Below are positions 49,201 to 59,014 of a DNA stretch of 64,000 bases, piece after piece. Source of the DNA: Anaeramoeba flamelloides. Lineage: Eukaryota; Metamonada; Anaeramoebidae. The position numbers were made by a program, and so were the translations under genes. Location: positions 865,001 to 929,000 of the forward strand of contig JANTQA010000008.1 of assembly GCA_027625915.1 (NCBI GenBank), given 5' to 3'. How positions within the stretch are numbered: the stretch's first letter is position 1; each line of letters starts with the position of its first letter. Below the pieces are notes generated by a model. The model ran no database searches. It was not told the DNA's origin and saw nothing but the letters and a program-made list of their open reading frames with translations.

Positions 49201-49692
49201 TAATAAAAAAAAATAAATTCAAGGAATATAAACTGTAAGTAAAAAAATAACATAAATGTATATTAATTCGAAATTTTCTTTAGCCTTAAATTAAGTGGAA
49301 AGTTAGTACAAGGATAGTGATGCTTTATATATATCCCTTTAAGTACCATATCGACCCACTCCGATTTTTGAATTTTTATCCTAAAATTTTTGTACTCTGA
49401 GAGTGTGACAATTATTGATATAACCTAGCGGGGCAGGCCTATATAAATTACATTATCTTTTTCAAAAAAACAGTAGATCGCGAAATTTTTAATTTTTTTA
49501 TAATTATTTTTGAGTTTAATTTAATGATTAATTATAAAATTTTGAATTTTTTTTTGAAAAAATTTGATTTTTTAATTTTTAAGTGATATTTATATCAAGT
49601 GATATTTTCTGGATTATGCCTCTTTTATATTACTTATAATGATTCAAATTTGTAAAAAAATATAGAAAAAATCTAAAATTATAAAAAAATTA

Positions 49693-49888
49693 CAGTAAGT
49701 TCCACTTTTAAGGCACAAACTATCAACGAAATTTAAGGCACAAAAAACTCTCAAAATAAGGCACAAATTTTGTAATTATTTTTTTTTACAATTTATTTTA
49801 CTAAGATCTGAATTTTTTGCCTTAATTTGAGATTTTTTTTGTGCCTTAAATTTCGTGAAAGTTTGTGCCTTAAAAGTGAAACTGACTG
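49693..49888. mobile_element. CAGTCAG palindromic MITE, copy D (nested)
   Basis: 196 bp, TA at 49691-49692 and 49889-49890. It lies within the left half of the 49329-50489 element, so it inserted later. Confidence 0.85.
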
Positions 49889-50017
49889 TAACAATTACTA
49901 AAATTTACACTTAAATTTACCTTTAAACAATTCATTCATACCGGAAGGGGGTGGAGATAGAAAAAATTATTATTATTCATTTTATCAAAAGAAATTGAGA
50001 TTTTAGGGTGCGCGAGC

Positions 50018-50036
50018 TTCGCGCGCCAACCCCAAA
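50018..50036. repeat. GC-rich palindromic core
   Basis: TGCGCGAGCTTCGCGCGCC is the only run of this GC content in the window. It forms the tip of the central hairpin of the 1.16-kb element. Confidence 0.8.
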
Positions 50037-50624
50037 ACCATCCAATTCTTTTGATAACATTAATGATTCTTATTTTGTTATTATCCACCCCTTTATGATT
50101 AAACTATTTATTTATTATTATTTCGAATTAAAATGTATTTTTCTAACAATAATTTTGAAAATTGTGAAATTTTTGAATTTGATTTGAGCTTCAATATAGG
50201 GTTTACTCGTAGAAAAATTATATCAAAAAACATTAAAAATGAAAAAATTTTCAAATTTTTGAAAAATAATTTTCGAAAATTCATTTCATTGGACCAATTA
50301 AGTACAAAAATAATTATAAAAAAATTAAAAATATCGCGATCTACTGTTTTTTTGAAAAAGATTAAAAAATTTACATATTCCTGCCCCGCTGGGATATATG
50401 TACATGTGTCACACTCTCATAGTACAAAAATATTAGTTTAAAAATTCGAAAATCGGAGTGGGTCGATATGGTCCTCTAAGGGATATATTACCCAAGAAAA
50501 TTCTTTATCTGGTTTGTTTTATGTGTTTAGTATTATTTCTTGTGAGAAAAAAAAACAACTTATGATTTATATTCAAATATTGGTGTTTGATTTCATATTA
50601 ATTGTGAAATATTTATTGGTGGTA

Positions 50625-50821
50625 CAGTCAGTTTCACTTTTAAGGCACAAACTTTCAACGGAATTTAAGGCACAAAAAAATCTCAAATTAAGGCACAAAA
50701 TTTGGAATTTTTTTTTTTACAATTTATTTTTACTAGAATTTGAATTTTGTGCTTTAATTTGAGATTTTTTTTGTACCTTAAATTTCGTTGAAAGTTTGTG
50801 CCTTAAAATTGAAACTGACTG
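50625..50821. mobile_element. CAGTCAG palindromic MITE, copy E
   Basis: 197 bp with TA at 50623-50624 and 50822-50823. Intact ends and few mismatches between the halves. Confidence 0.85.
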
Positions 50822-51456
50822 TAATAAACTTTCTAATACAGAAAATTATAATAATCCAATATTACAGAATTAATTTAACAAATCGTAAAATTAGAAAAAC
50901 AATAAAATAAAAAATATGAAAATAAGTTCCAAATGTTGACAATTGTATTGAATATTAAACAAAATCATTTTAAATTTTACTTTGAAATGGTTAAAACCAA
51001 TTTCAAAATAATGATGACATCTTACAAAAAATTATTTTTTCTAATGGATTGAAAAATTATTTTTATACATCGTTTTGCATTGTAAACTATTATATAGATT
51101 AGAAATATTTAATTTAATAAAAATTGAATTTAAAGAAATTAATAATTAGATCAAGAATAAAAAAAAATAGATTAATTATTTATTATATCTAACCAGTCAT
51201 TTGGATAATTTTTTAAATTTTTTAACATTTGTTTTATTTTTTTTTAGAAAATAAAAATATTACAATCCAATTTCAGAATATTAATAGTATACCCCAGATT
51301 AATTAATCAATTATATGTCACCATATATAATTATCGTGTTTTCAATTTTTTTTTTTTAATAAAATTCAAAGATATTTATAAAGATCTTCGAAAATTACAA
51401 TAATCTACAAATTGAATCAAAATAAAAACCTGACCTAAAAAGACGGTTAAGCATTA

Positions 51457-51655
51457 CAGTCAGTTTCACTTTTAAGACACAAACTTTCTACGAAATTTAA
51501 GGCACAAAAAAAATCTCAAATTAAGGCACAAAATTCAAATTCTAGTAAAATAAATTGTAAAAAAAAAACAATTTCCAAAAAATGTGCCTTAATTTGAGAT
51601 TTTTTTGTGCCTTAAATTTCGTTGAAAGTTTGTGCCTTAAAAGTGAAACTGACTG
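51457..51655. mobile_element. CAGTCAG palindromic MITE, copy F
   Basis: 199 bp, TA at 51455-51456 and 51656-51657. One of the best-matched copies; the halves are near-perfect complements. Confidence 0.85.
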
Positions 51656-52562
51656 TAATTCAAATTACTATTTTAATACATCCCTCAAAAAATAAATGGA
51701 AAATCCAATTAATAACAATACAAACTAACAATAACATGTTGTTATACAAATATTTTCAAATAAATTCAAACATAATTTTATTTTTAACTAGTTAAATTTC
51801 TAATTAATTCTTTGATAAATAAAGTATTTTTTATTGGCTTAAAAGTGAAGAAGTAATTTGAATTACTTTATGTTACCATTTTATTTGAAAAAAAAGGTTT
51901 TAAAAAAAAGAATTATCAAGATTTATTAAGCCATAACTGAAGTGTAAAAAATATACACTATTTAAATTCAAAACTATAAACCCAGTACTCCACAATACGC
52001 TCTTTGCCAGAAAACTGTTTTTACTACTTGTATTTTTAACAATAAATTCAATAAAGCAGAATTATTTTTACATTTTTTTGAATTTATCAAAAATAACCAT
52101 TTTTTTTGGCAAGAAAAAAAAATTCTCTTGTTTTGGTTCTCCAAATTTAATTAGATTTCGAATCGTTCAAGTTATCCAAACTCATTTAATTTCATAAAAA
52201 ATAATCAAAATTAATGATAATCAGCCAAACCACAAATAATCTTGTTTTTTACCAAAAAAATTCTATCAACAAATTTCCCTAATAAAATGTCAAGTTTAAG
52301 AAAACAAAATGCTCCAGAAAATTTTCAAACCATGTTTTTATCTTTAAATTAAAGAACAAAACGGTGAAGAATCAAAAATTGAAAAAAATATTAGTGCTAT
52401 TTTGGCTTTTTCAATAACTAAATAATCAAATCATGATCGAAAAATCTCAAATGTAGAAAAAAGAAAAACTCCAATCACAAAACTAAAATAAAAACAAAAA
52501 TAAGCACAAACAAATTAAAAAAATTAAAAAAAAAAAAAAAATAAAGTTAATAATTATTATAT

Positions 52563-54674
52563 TTAATATTTTTTTGATCGTTTTGATCTCCTTCTTTTTT
52601 TATTTTCATTTTTATTTTTATTTTTATTTTTCACAGAGTTTGGTACAAACGACATTTCTCTTCCTGAAAGGACTGTACGACTTTGAGTGATTGGTTTTGA
52701 TTTATCAGAATTAATCCTCGTTCCTAAAGTGACATATTTTTCGATTCTTCTTTTTTTCTGTGCGTCTTTAAGATTTTTATTATTAAATAACCCAAACCCT
52801 TTTTCATTTTTATCATCCTTTAATTCAAACAGACGTTTTTTATTTTGTTTTTTCTTTTGAGGTTTTTTCTTTTTCCTATTTTGTAATTTTTTCGCTCTTT
52901 CCTCTCTTTTTCTTAATTTTTCCTTTTGTTCTTTTTCTTTCATTTCTTGTTCTTCCTTTTCAAGGTCCACTTCTTCTACTATTACCTTTTCTTTTCCATA
53001 ATTCTTCGTCTTCTTCATCATTCTCTTTTTTCTTTCTGTTTCATCATCTGAAGACGAGTAACCCGCCTCATCTTCATCGTTATCATTGCTGTAATCGTCT
53101 TCATCCTCGTCCTCATCCTCGTCAATATTCTCAAAAAGATCTAATTCGTCACTCAGCTCTTCAAAATCGGGAAGGCTTTTTTTATCCAATTGGAAAGGCT
53201 TTTTCGAAAAAAATTTCTCGTGGCCAGAATGTAATTTCATTTTAGGATCTCTCCACATTCTTTCAAATCTTGTATCCTTCATTACTTTATCTAAAGACTC
53301 TTTATCTGTTTTTTGGTAGGAAACGACGTTTTTGTTCACTCCCAGGGGATTTTTTGTTGTCTTTTTTTCGATCCTGGGTCTTTGCTGTTCTTCGATTGTA
53401 TTTTTAATTTGCTTCTGGCGCATTTCTTCAAGTAAAAATGGCTGTGCTATTGACTTTGCCTTCGAGTATAATTTCACTTTGATAAAATAACCGTGCATAT
53501 AGCTTTTCAATAAATTGGTGCCGATCAGATGCGATAGCCCTAATTTGGAAAGCTCCTGCCTTGTGACGAATTTGTAGTCGTCGTAGATCACTGTTGTATC
53601 TGTTTCCTCCAATTCTTCCGTTAGCGAATCTAAAAAGGAGCACCAATTGGGCGCAATGCCTATAGAGGGCGCATAATATGCCTTAATGCGAGAGTCGTCG
53701 GTTGCAAGGCAAAATAAGCCCGTTGATTTGTAAATATCAAAGGAATTGATTTCTTGCTCTGTTTCCAAATTAGCGAGGGTCTCCCCTGTGTTTGAATTCC
53801 AAACTTTTAAAAGCTTTTTGTCACAAGAAAAAATCCTTTCGCTGTTTTGGTATTTGATTTGCTTGATGCTGTTTTCGTACTGGTGATCTTTAACCAATTT
53901 TGGCTTTGAAGATCGAAGATCGTATAAATGAATTTTGCCATTGGAATCGCCAATAGCTATTTCGAGCCCATTGGGGTGCTGGGCGATGCTTGTAACATCC
54001 AGGGACTCGTTCCCCTGGTTGATATTCAAAGCAGACAATTGCTTTTTCGTTCTTGGATCGATGCACACAACGCCGCCTTCTTCACATCCTGCAACCAGCA
54101 GTTGGTGGTATGGATTTAACGACAGGCAGTTAATGGCATCGTAATTGGTCTCGATTGTATTCAAGAATCTGCCCTCTTCCAAATTTAATCTCCAAATGTC
54201 GGAGCTGCTTCCGGCTAAAAATAAATCGCAGCTGGGGTAATGGTATTGCAACGTCCGCGCAATTTTGGGGGTCCTTATTTTGTAGTACATCCCACCGCGA
54301 GAATGGAACTCAACATTACGATCCCTTTCAATGAAGGCGATTTTGCTCCAGTCGTCCGTTAAACAACAAAAGTCAATCACTTCAGAGTCGATGTGCCTTT
54401 CAAATTTCATTGAAAGCTCATTCAAATCCCACACTTTGATTTGTGGTAAATAGACACCGCTTGCTATCAGGTGTTGCCCGTCGTTTGTGAATTTGATACG
54501 CTGACAAGACACAGGAAATTCAAAATCCTGGATCAGCTCAATACGTTGGCGGAAGGACTTGTCTTTTTTTAAATCACGGAGTTTTTTGTGCCTTTTCACC
54601 CAATCGGGTAACCTTTTACCCGCAGTGACGTCGTATATTTTAAGCCCAGTGGAAGAGACTAATTGAATTGACAT
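52563..54674 (-). CDS. NOL10: NOL10/Enp2, WD40 nucleolar ribosome-biogenesis factor
   Basis: An uninterrupted 703-codon ORF, close to human NOL10 (688) and yeast Enp2 (about 707). Enp2 is a component of the 90S/SSU processome for 18S rRNA maturation in the nucleolus. The family start is clear: GLKIYDVTAGKRLPDWVKRH. WD40 propeller blades cover about residues 40-360 (KVWDLNELSMKFERHID, VCIDPRTKKQL, IHLYDLRSSKPK, KVWNSNTGETL). Then come the conserved SIGIAPNWCSFLDSLTEELE block and YDDYKFVTRQELSKLGL..LIGTNLLKSYMHGYF, which typify NOL10. A NUC153-type motif (DTRFERMWRDPKMKL) is at about 464-480. An acidic block (about 503-548) precedes a Lys/Arg-rich tail with nuclear-localisation character ending KRRRSKRSKKY. 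All expected parts are present, so it is likely functional. It is transcribed opposite to the flanking genes. Confidence 0.96.
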   Translation of the reverse strand: MSIQLVSSTGLKIYDVTAGKRLPDWVKRHKKLRDLKKDKSFRQRIELIQDFEFPVSCQRIKFTNDGQHLIASGVYLPQIKVWDLNELSMKFERHIDSEVIDFCCLTDDWSKIAFIERDRNVEFHSRGGMYYKIRTPKIARTLQYHYPSCDLFLAGSSSDIWRLNLEEGRFLNTIETNYDAINCLSLNPYHQLLVAGCEEGGVVCIDPRTKKQLSALNINQGNESLDVTSIAQHPNGLEIAIGDSNGKIHLYDLRSSKPKLVKDHQYENSIKQIKYQNSERIFSCDKKLLKVWNSNTGETLANLETEQEINSFDIYKSTGLFCLATDDSRIKAYYAPSIGIAPNWCSFLDSLTEELEETDTTVIYDDYKFVTRQELSKLGLSHLIGTNLLKSYMHGYFIKVKLYSKAKSIAQPFLLEEMRQKQIKNTIEEQQRPRIEKKTTKNPLGVNKNVVSYQKTDKESLDKVMKDTRFERMWRDPKMKLHSGHEKFFSKKPFQLDKKSLPDFEELSDELDLFENIDEDEDEDEDDYSNDNDEDEAGYSSSDDETERKKRMMKKTKNYGKEKVIVEEVDLEKEEQEMKEKEQKEKLRKREERAKKLQNRKKKKPQKKKQNKKRLFELKDDKNEKGFGLFNNKNLKDAQKKRRIEKYVTLGTRINSDKSKPITQSRTVLSGREMSFVPNSVKNKNKNKNENKKRRRSKRSKKY

Positions 54675-55206
54675 TTGATTGAAAATGATTGTTCTATAAA
54701 TCTAGTGAAAAATAATCTATTATCTCTTGTTTTTGGTTTTGTTTTTCTTGTTTATTTGCGTTGAAACAAATCGAAAAAAAATGAAAATTTGAAAATAAAC
54801 TATAAAGTAATCAAAACAAAGCTCTTTTTTGGTATTATAATTTTGAGGAGACAAATGAAAAAAGTCTGTTTAAAATTTTCCTTTGTTTGAGTTTTTGTTG
54901 CATACTAGGTTACGTAATTTTTTTTTTTTTTGTTTCCAATTTGAAAAATAATAAAAAAATTTAAGGTTGATTGTTGAATGAAGAATTTGTGAGGAGGTGA
55001 ATTAAATTGGATGTGTTGATAGATTTCAGATCATCATTATTGGAGTTTGACAGCAGGCGTTAAAAGGATTTTTTATTCGATTTATCAATTCAAATTGATA
55101 TGATTTTTAAATCACTAGCGAGAGAAATTATTTTTAATCCTAAAGATAGTAGAGTACTTAATTGTCAAAGAATTTGATTAAAGTTGATAAAAAAGCCGTA
55201 CACATA

Positions 55207-55681
55207 CAGAAGTGTAAATAACCCATGTTAACAACCTTTAATCCATTACTCAAATTTAACTGTTGTTTTAATGCTCAGACTTGGGTATTTGAAGATAGGA
55301 AGAAACTTGTATATTCTTGGTTCAGATTTAAATTGACTTTAGAGGTTATATCTTTGATTAACAGAAATGGTTCAATAAAAAAAATGCTTTTGTTTCAAAA
55401 ATTTCTCAAGTTTACAAAATTTCTGAGATCAAATGATTTTTTTATAAAAATTCAAAAAATGAAATTTTTACTCATTTTTTTGTCAAAAAATAACATTTTA
55501 ATCTTTCTATATCTTCATAATTCTAATTTAAATTTTATTCAAAGAACTCTTTTTCTAATTTATATACTGTTTTCATCCTATTGATTTTGTTCTTTTATTT
55601 CTACAGTCAGTTAATATTTTTTGCATGGGTTAAATTTTAGTAATGGGTTGTAATAAAAAACAAAGGTTATTTACACCTCTG
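55207..55681. mobile_element. 475-bp MITE flanked by TA
   Basis: CAGAAGTGTAAATAACC at the left and GGTTATTTACACCTCTG at the right, with TA on both sides. The interior right three quarters match 3700-4102. A 119-codon open stretch across it is chance. Confidence 0.8.
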
Positions 55682-56522
55682 TAAATCTCAGATAATAGAG
55701 TTCTTGTTTTGTAAAAGAAGTCCCTTTTTAGAAATTAATTTTCGATTAAAAGATCTTATTCTTTTTGAATTGTGGGTTTTTGGATCAAAAGATAAAAAGA
55801 AAAAAATTGAAAAACATGATTATTTTGATGAGACCTCACTTTTAAGTGATTTCTGAGATAAAAGTTACATTAAAAATTTTAACTTATTTAAAAAATACAA
55901 TCATAATTAATCAAATATTGATCAATTAAGAACTAAAAAATTAAAACTTTATTTATATTTTGTTTATTTATCCTATTTCTTGAACTTGAAAAGGTTAATT
56001 AATAATTTTTAAAATATATTCAAAATATGAAAAACACATTATGTTATTTAGATTATTTATTTGATGATATTACTTTTTTTTTTTTTTTTAATCTGATTAT
56101 TAATTTAAAAAGGTGTTTTTGCTATATAGTCCTCAAAAAAAATTGACAAATAATTGATAAATATTTAAGAGGTTTTTATTATTTGGGTTATAACGTACTT
56201 TATGAAATAATCAAGAATGTTTTTTTTAATTATTGGTTATATATTAATCAAATTCAAAAGTATTTTTATAGGTTAAAAGATTAATAATTTTGATTGTTAA
56301 GAAATTTTTTTGGATAATGTTCAATTAATTTGTTTTGGTTGTTTATCTCATTTTTTTTTTCTCAATATACTATTTGTTTCAAAATAAATGGAATAAATTT
56401 TTCATTCAGCCTTCCAAAAAAGATTTACAAAATCTCTAAAATTTTAAATTTTTAATGTTAAATCAGCTTAAATTATTAATTATTTTTGTTGAAGAATTGG
56501 GGATTTTTGCAATTTAAATTAA

Positions 56523-56956
56523 CTGTTGTGGAAAAAAAGTGAAACTCGAAAAAAAGTCAACCACGGTTTTTAATTGGGAACATTTCTGAAAATTCAAAGT
56601 AAGATCAATGAAAAAAAGAATAAATAAATAAATAAAGACAAAATGAAGTATTCGCCACAATAACATTTTTTTAAATACTTTCTTTTAGTATGGAGTTTTT
56701 CTTTGATTGATCAATTATTAAAAATTTGTTCAAAAAATTGACTATTTTTGAGATCTCCAAAACAACACCAATAATTTCGATAAACCAAATAGATTTAAAT
56801 TTTATTTGCTGGGTTGATTGAAAATAATATAATGGGTTATTATTTGAAGTTAATTGATTTGTTCTTTTTATTGGTTTTACTTTTCATTTACAGTAATGTT
56901 CCCAATTAAAAACCATGTTTCACTTTTTTTCCAGTTTCACTTTTTTTCCAGAACAG
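56523..56956. mobile_element. PIF/Harbinger-like MITE with TAA target duplication
   Basis: Ends CTGTTGTGGAAAAAAAGTG and CACTTTTTTTCCAGAACAG, with TAA at 56520-56522 and 56957-56959. Subterminal TTTTTAATTGGGAACATT faces AATGTTCCCAATTAAAAA. It is the better-preserved partner of 13985-14399. Parts of the end motif are repeated in tandem at both ends. Confidence 0.8.
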
Positions 56957-57144
56957 TAATTCTTAAAAAGCAATTATTTTGGAAATCTGAATGTATTTTT
57001 TGTTCTTTTTATTTTACAATTAACAGTAATCAAGATACTGATTCGAAATCTACTCATTTTCAGAAACAAATTATATTTTTTGAAAAGTTTAAAATAATAT
57101 TAGGAGTTTTTTTGAAATTTAGTATTATTTTTTAACAAGTTATT

Positions 57145-57960
57145 TCAAACACTGAGTGGTTTTATTCCCCAAGTATATTTTTGCTGAATTCCTTCAGAGG
57201 TAATAAAATTTAATTCTTCTTTGTAGAAAGTAAATATTTTTTGAAATAATTGTGAAATAGGTATCAAAATAATACCTGCATAAAGACTATAATCATGTTT
57301 AAAACTATAACCATTGCTTTTTTTTCTTCTTATCACAAGGCAACATCCAATCAACTATTTAATAGTATACCTAAGTTCAAATCAATTTTGAAATTAAATC
57401 CTTTGATATTTGCACTAAAATTTTAAATTAGGAATGCAATTTGTTGAAAATTTTCTCAAATTATTATGAAATTTCTTTTTTTTTTAATGATAAAAATTTT
57501 CTAAATAATTTACTCTAATTTTCGAGAGAAATTTTTCCAATTTGATCCTTCATTTTTATACTTTCTTCTGAAAATACTAGAACTTTAAGAAACCAGTGTC
57601 ATATTTATTTATGGTTTATTGTTGGTTTCTCTGATCGGTTAATGTATTGGTCTTCATTAATAAAAAAACACACAAATTATTTTGAAACATATATTAAACT
57701 TTTCTGTATATTTTCTATTAACAACAGTACTTTGGCTTTTTGAACTGATCAGAAAAGAGAAAAATGGATAAAAACTTTTAAAGTCAAAAATTCTTTTCTG
57801 AAAATAGTATTAATAATAAGTTTTGTCTGGTACTTTTCAGATTTTTACTTTGTTTTTAAATCTCAAGATGTTTGAAATTTTTTTTGAATTTTTTCTTAAA
57901 TTCATTAAGAGAATTTATATTTTGCTAACACTTAAAAAACGGATATTCTTTAAGAATGTA
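57145..57960. repeat. Composite repeat joining the 7880-8300 and 10790-11030 families
   Basis: 57260-57665 is inverted relative to 7880-8300; 57670-57950 is direct relative to 10790-11030. A minus-strand open stretch (57354-57145, IGCCLVIRRKKSNGY..) overlaps the conserved part. This may be an eroded longer element. Confidence 0.5.
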
Positions 57961-59014
57961 TTTTTTTAGTCTCAATTTTCTCAAAAAAAATATCTCTAAG
58001 GGATTAGAATATAATAACATAACAAAAAAAAGGTCTAAACAAATTAAGTAAAAGTTTTTTCTCTTTATTTTGCATTAATCAATTTTCAAAATCTACTGAA
58101 AAATTTGGTTATATTTAATGTCTCAAAAACTGTCCAAAAAATTTCCGTAATCAAACAAGAGAAATTGTCTTTGTTAATCAAAAAAAAGCAAAAAATATTC
58201 TGAATTATTCTTTAAAGTTAATTTGTTTCACTTATTGTTTGATCATATTTTTTTTTTTTGGCTTATCCTACCAACTAAAATAAGATCTCGTCTTTTTTTT
58301 TATGAATGGTAACAAGACGTTTACTTTTTGTTTATTGTTGGTTTAGTAGCTTAATCAGAAATAACTAAAATTCTTGAGAAATTAAAAACCAAGAACCAAA
58401 GAAATATTAAAAAGAAAAAACATTTTCAATTACCACCACTACTTCTCACTACTGTTTGATTCTAAAAACTGAGGTGTATTTGGTCAAAGTTTTTTTGCCC
58501 AATTGTGATCTTTCTAAGGAGGGTCGAAAAAAAATGTTTGTATTTACATAAATCTATTGTAAACAATCTCTGGTCAAGAACAAGAAGTGTCCCTCGTTAG
58601 TTTAACTTTCATCTTTCTTTAAGGCTCTCATTGGTTTTTTTTCACTTTTTTTAGAATAAAACCTTTTATCAAAATGTTTTCACAAAAATTAGTTTATGAA
58701 GGTTAAATTTGAATTACTGTTTCGTATTATTTATTTGGTTTTCTCACTTAAAAAGTTAATTCAAATTAAATGCAACACAAGAATAAATAATAAAAAAAAT
58801 AATCCCACCATCCAATCAATAACTAATTGTTACAACTCTTTTCCTTTATTGCCAAAGTAAATTCAAAAATTAGTCTCGATTAATTATATTGAATAATCTC
58901 TCAATTCCTCAAATAGTTAAATTCATTTCATTTATAAAGAGAAGAAAAAATCATTTTTTAAAATTTTTCTCTTTTTGTGTTTTCGAAAATTTCCGTCCAG
59001 CTCATTTTCCCGAA

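Larger units (their letters stand above)
49329..50489. mobile_element. 1.16-kb inverted-repeat element with a GC-rich central palindrome
   Basis: Outer arms match for 150 bp or more: TATCCCTTTAAGTACC, ATATCGACCCACTCCGATTT, a GAGAGTGTGACA segment, GCGGGGCAGG and ACAGTAGATCGCGA, each with its complement on the right. The centre has CCGGAAGGGGGTGG..TTATC facing GATAA..CCACCCC around TGCGCGAGCTTCGCGCGCC. The only open stretch (50133-50441) overlaps the right arm and looks spurious. Copy D of the CAGTCAG family is nested at 49693. Confidence 0.8.
47621..52562. other. Transposon graveyard between the coiled-coil gene and NOL10
   Basis: Holds one Harbinger-like MITE, six copies of the CAGTCAGTTTCAC palindrome, and a 1.16-kb element with a GC-rich centre. 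Open stretches near 47750-47850 and 48404-48619 flank the first MITE but show no family resemblance. From 51660 to 52560 I see only AT-rich sequence. Confidence 0.6.
54675..59014. other. Repeat-containing region between NOL10 and the PH-like gene
   Basis: Contains MITEs at 55207-55681 and 56523-56956 and a composite repeat at 57145-57960. The first few hundred bases upstream of 54674 and of 59015 should hold the promoters, but no motif stands out. No gene is seen. Confidence 0.55.

Noticed and set aside
50133-50441. 102-codon ORF in the 1.16-kb element as a transposase
   Set aside because: It runs into the inverted arm, has no recognisable motif, and its frame is partly dictated by the arm sequence.
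48705-51657. CRISPR array suggested by repeated palindromes
   Set aside because: Copies are 200 bp, unevenly spaced, TA-flanked and in eukaryotic sequence. They are MITEs.
55225-55584. 119-codon ORF at 55.2 kb
   Set aside because: It lies wholly inside a TA-flanked MITE, and the related copy at 3.7-4.1 kb does not keep the frame.
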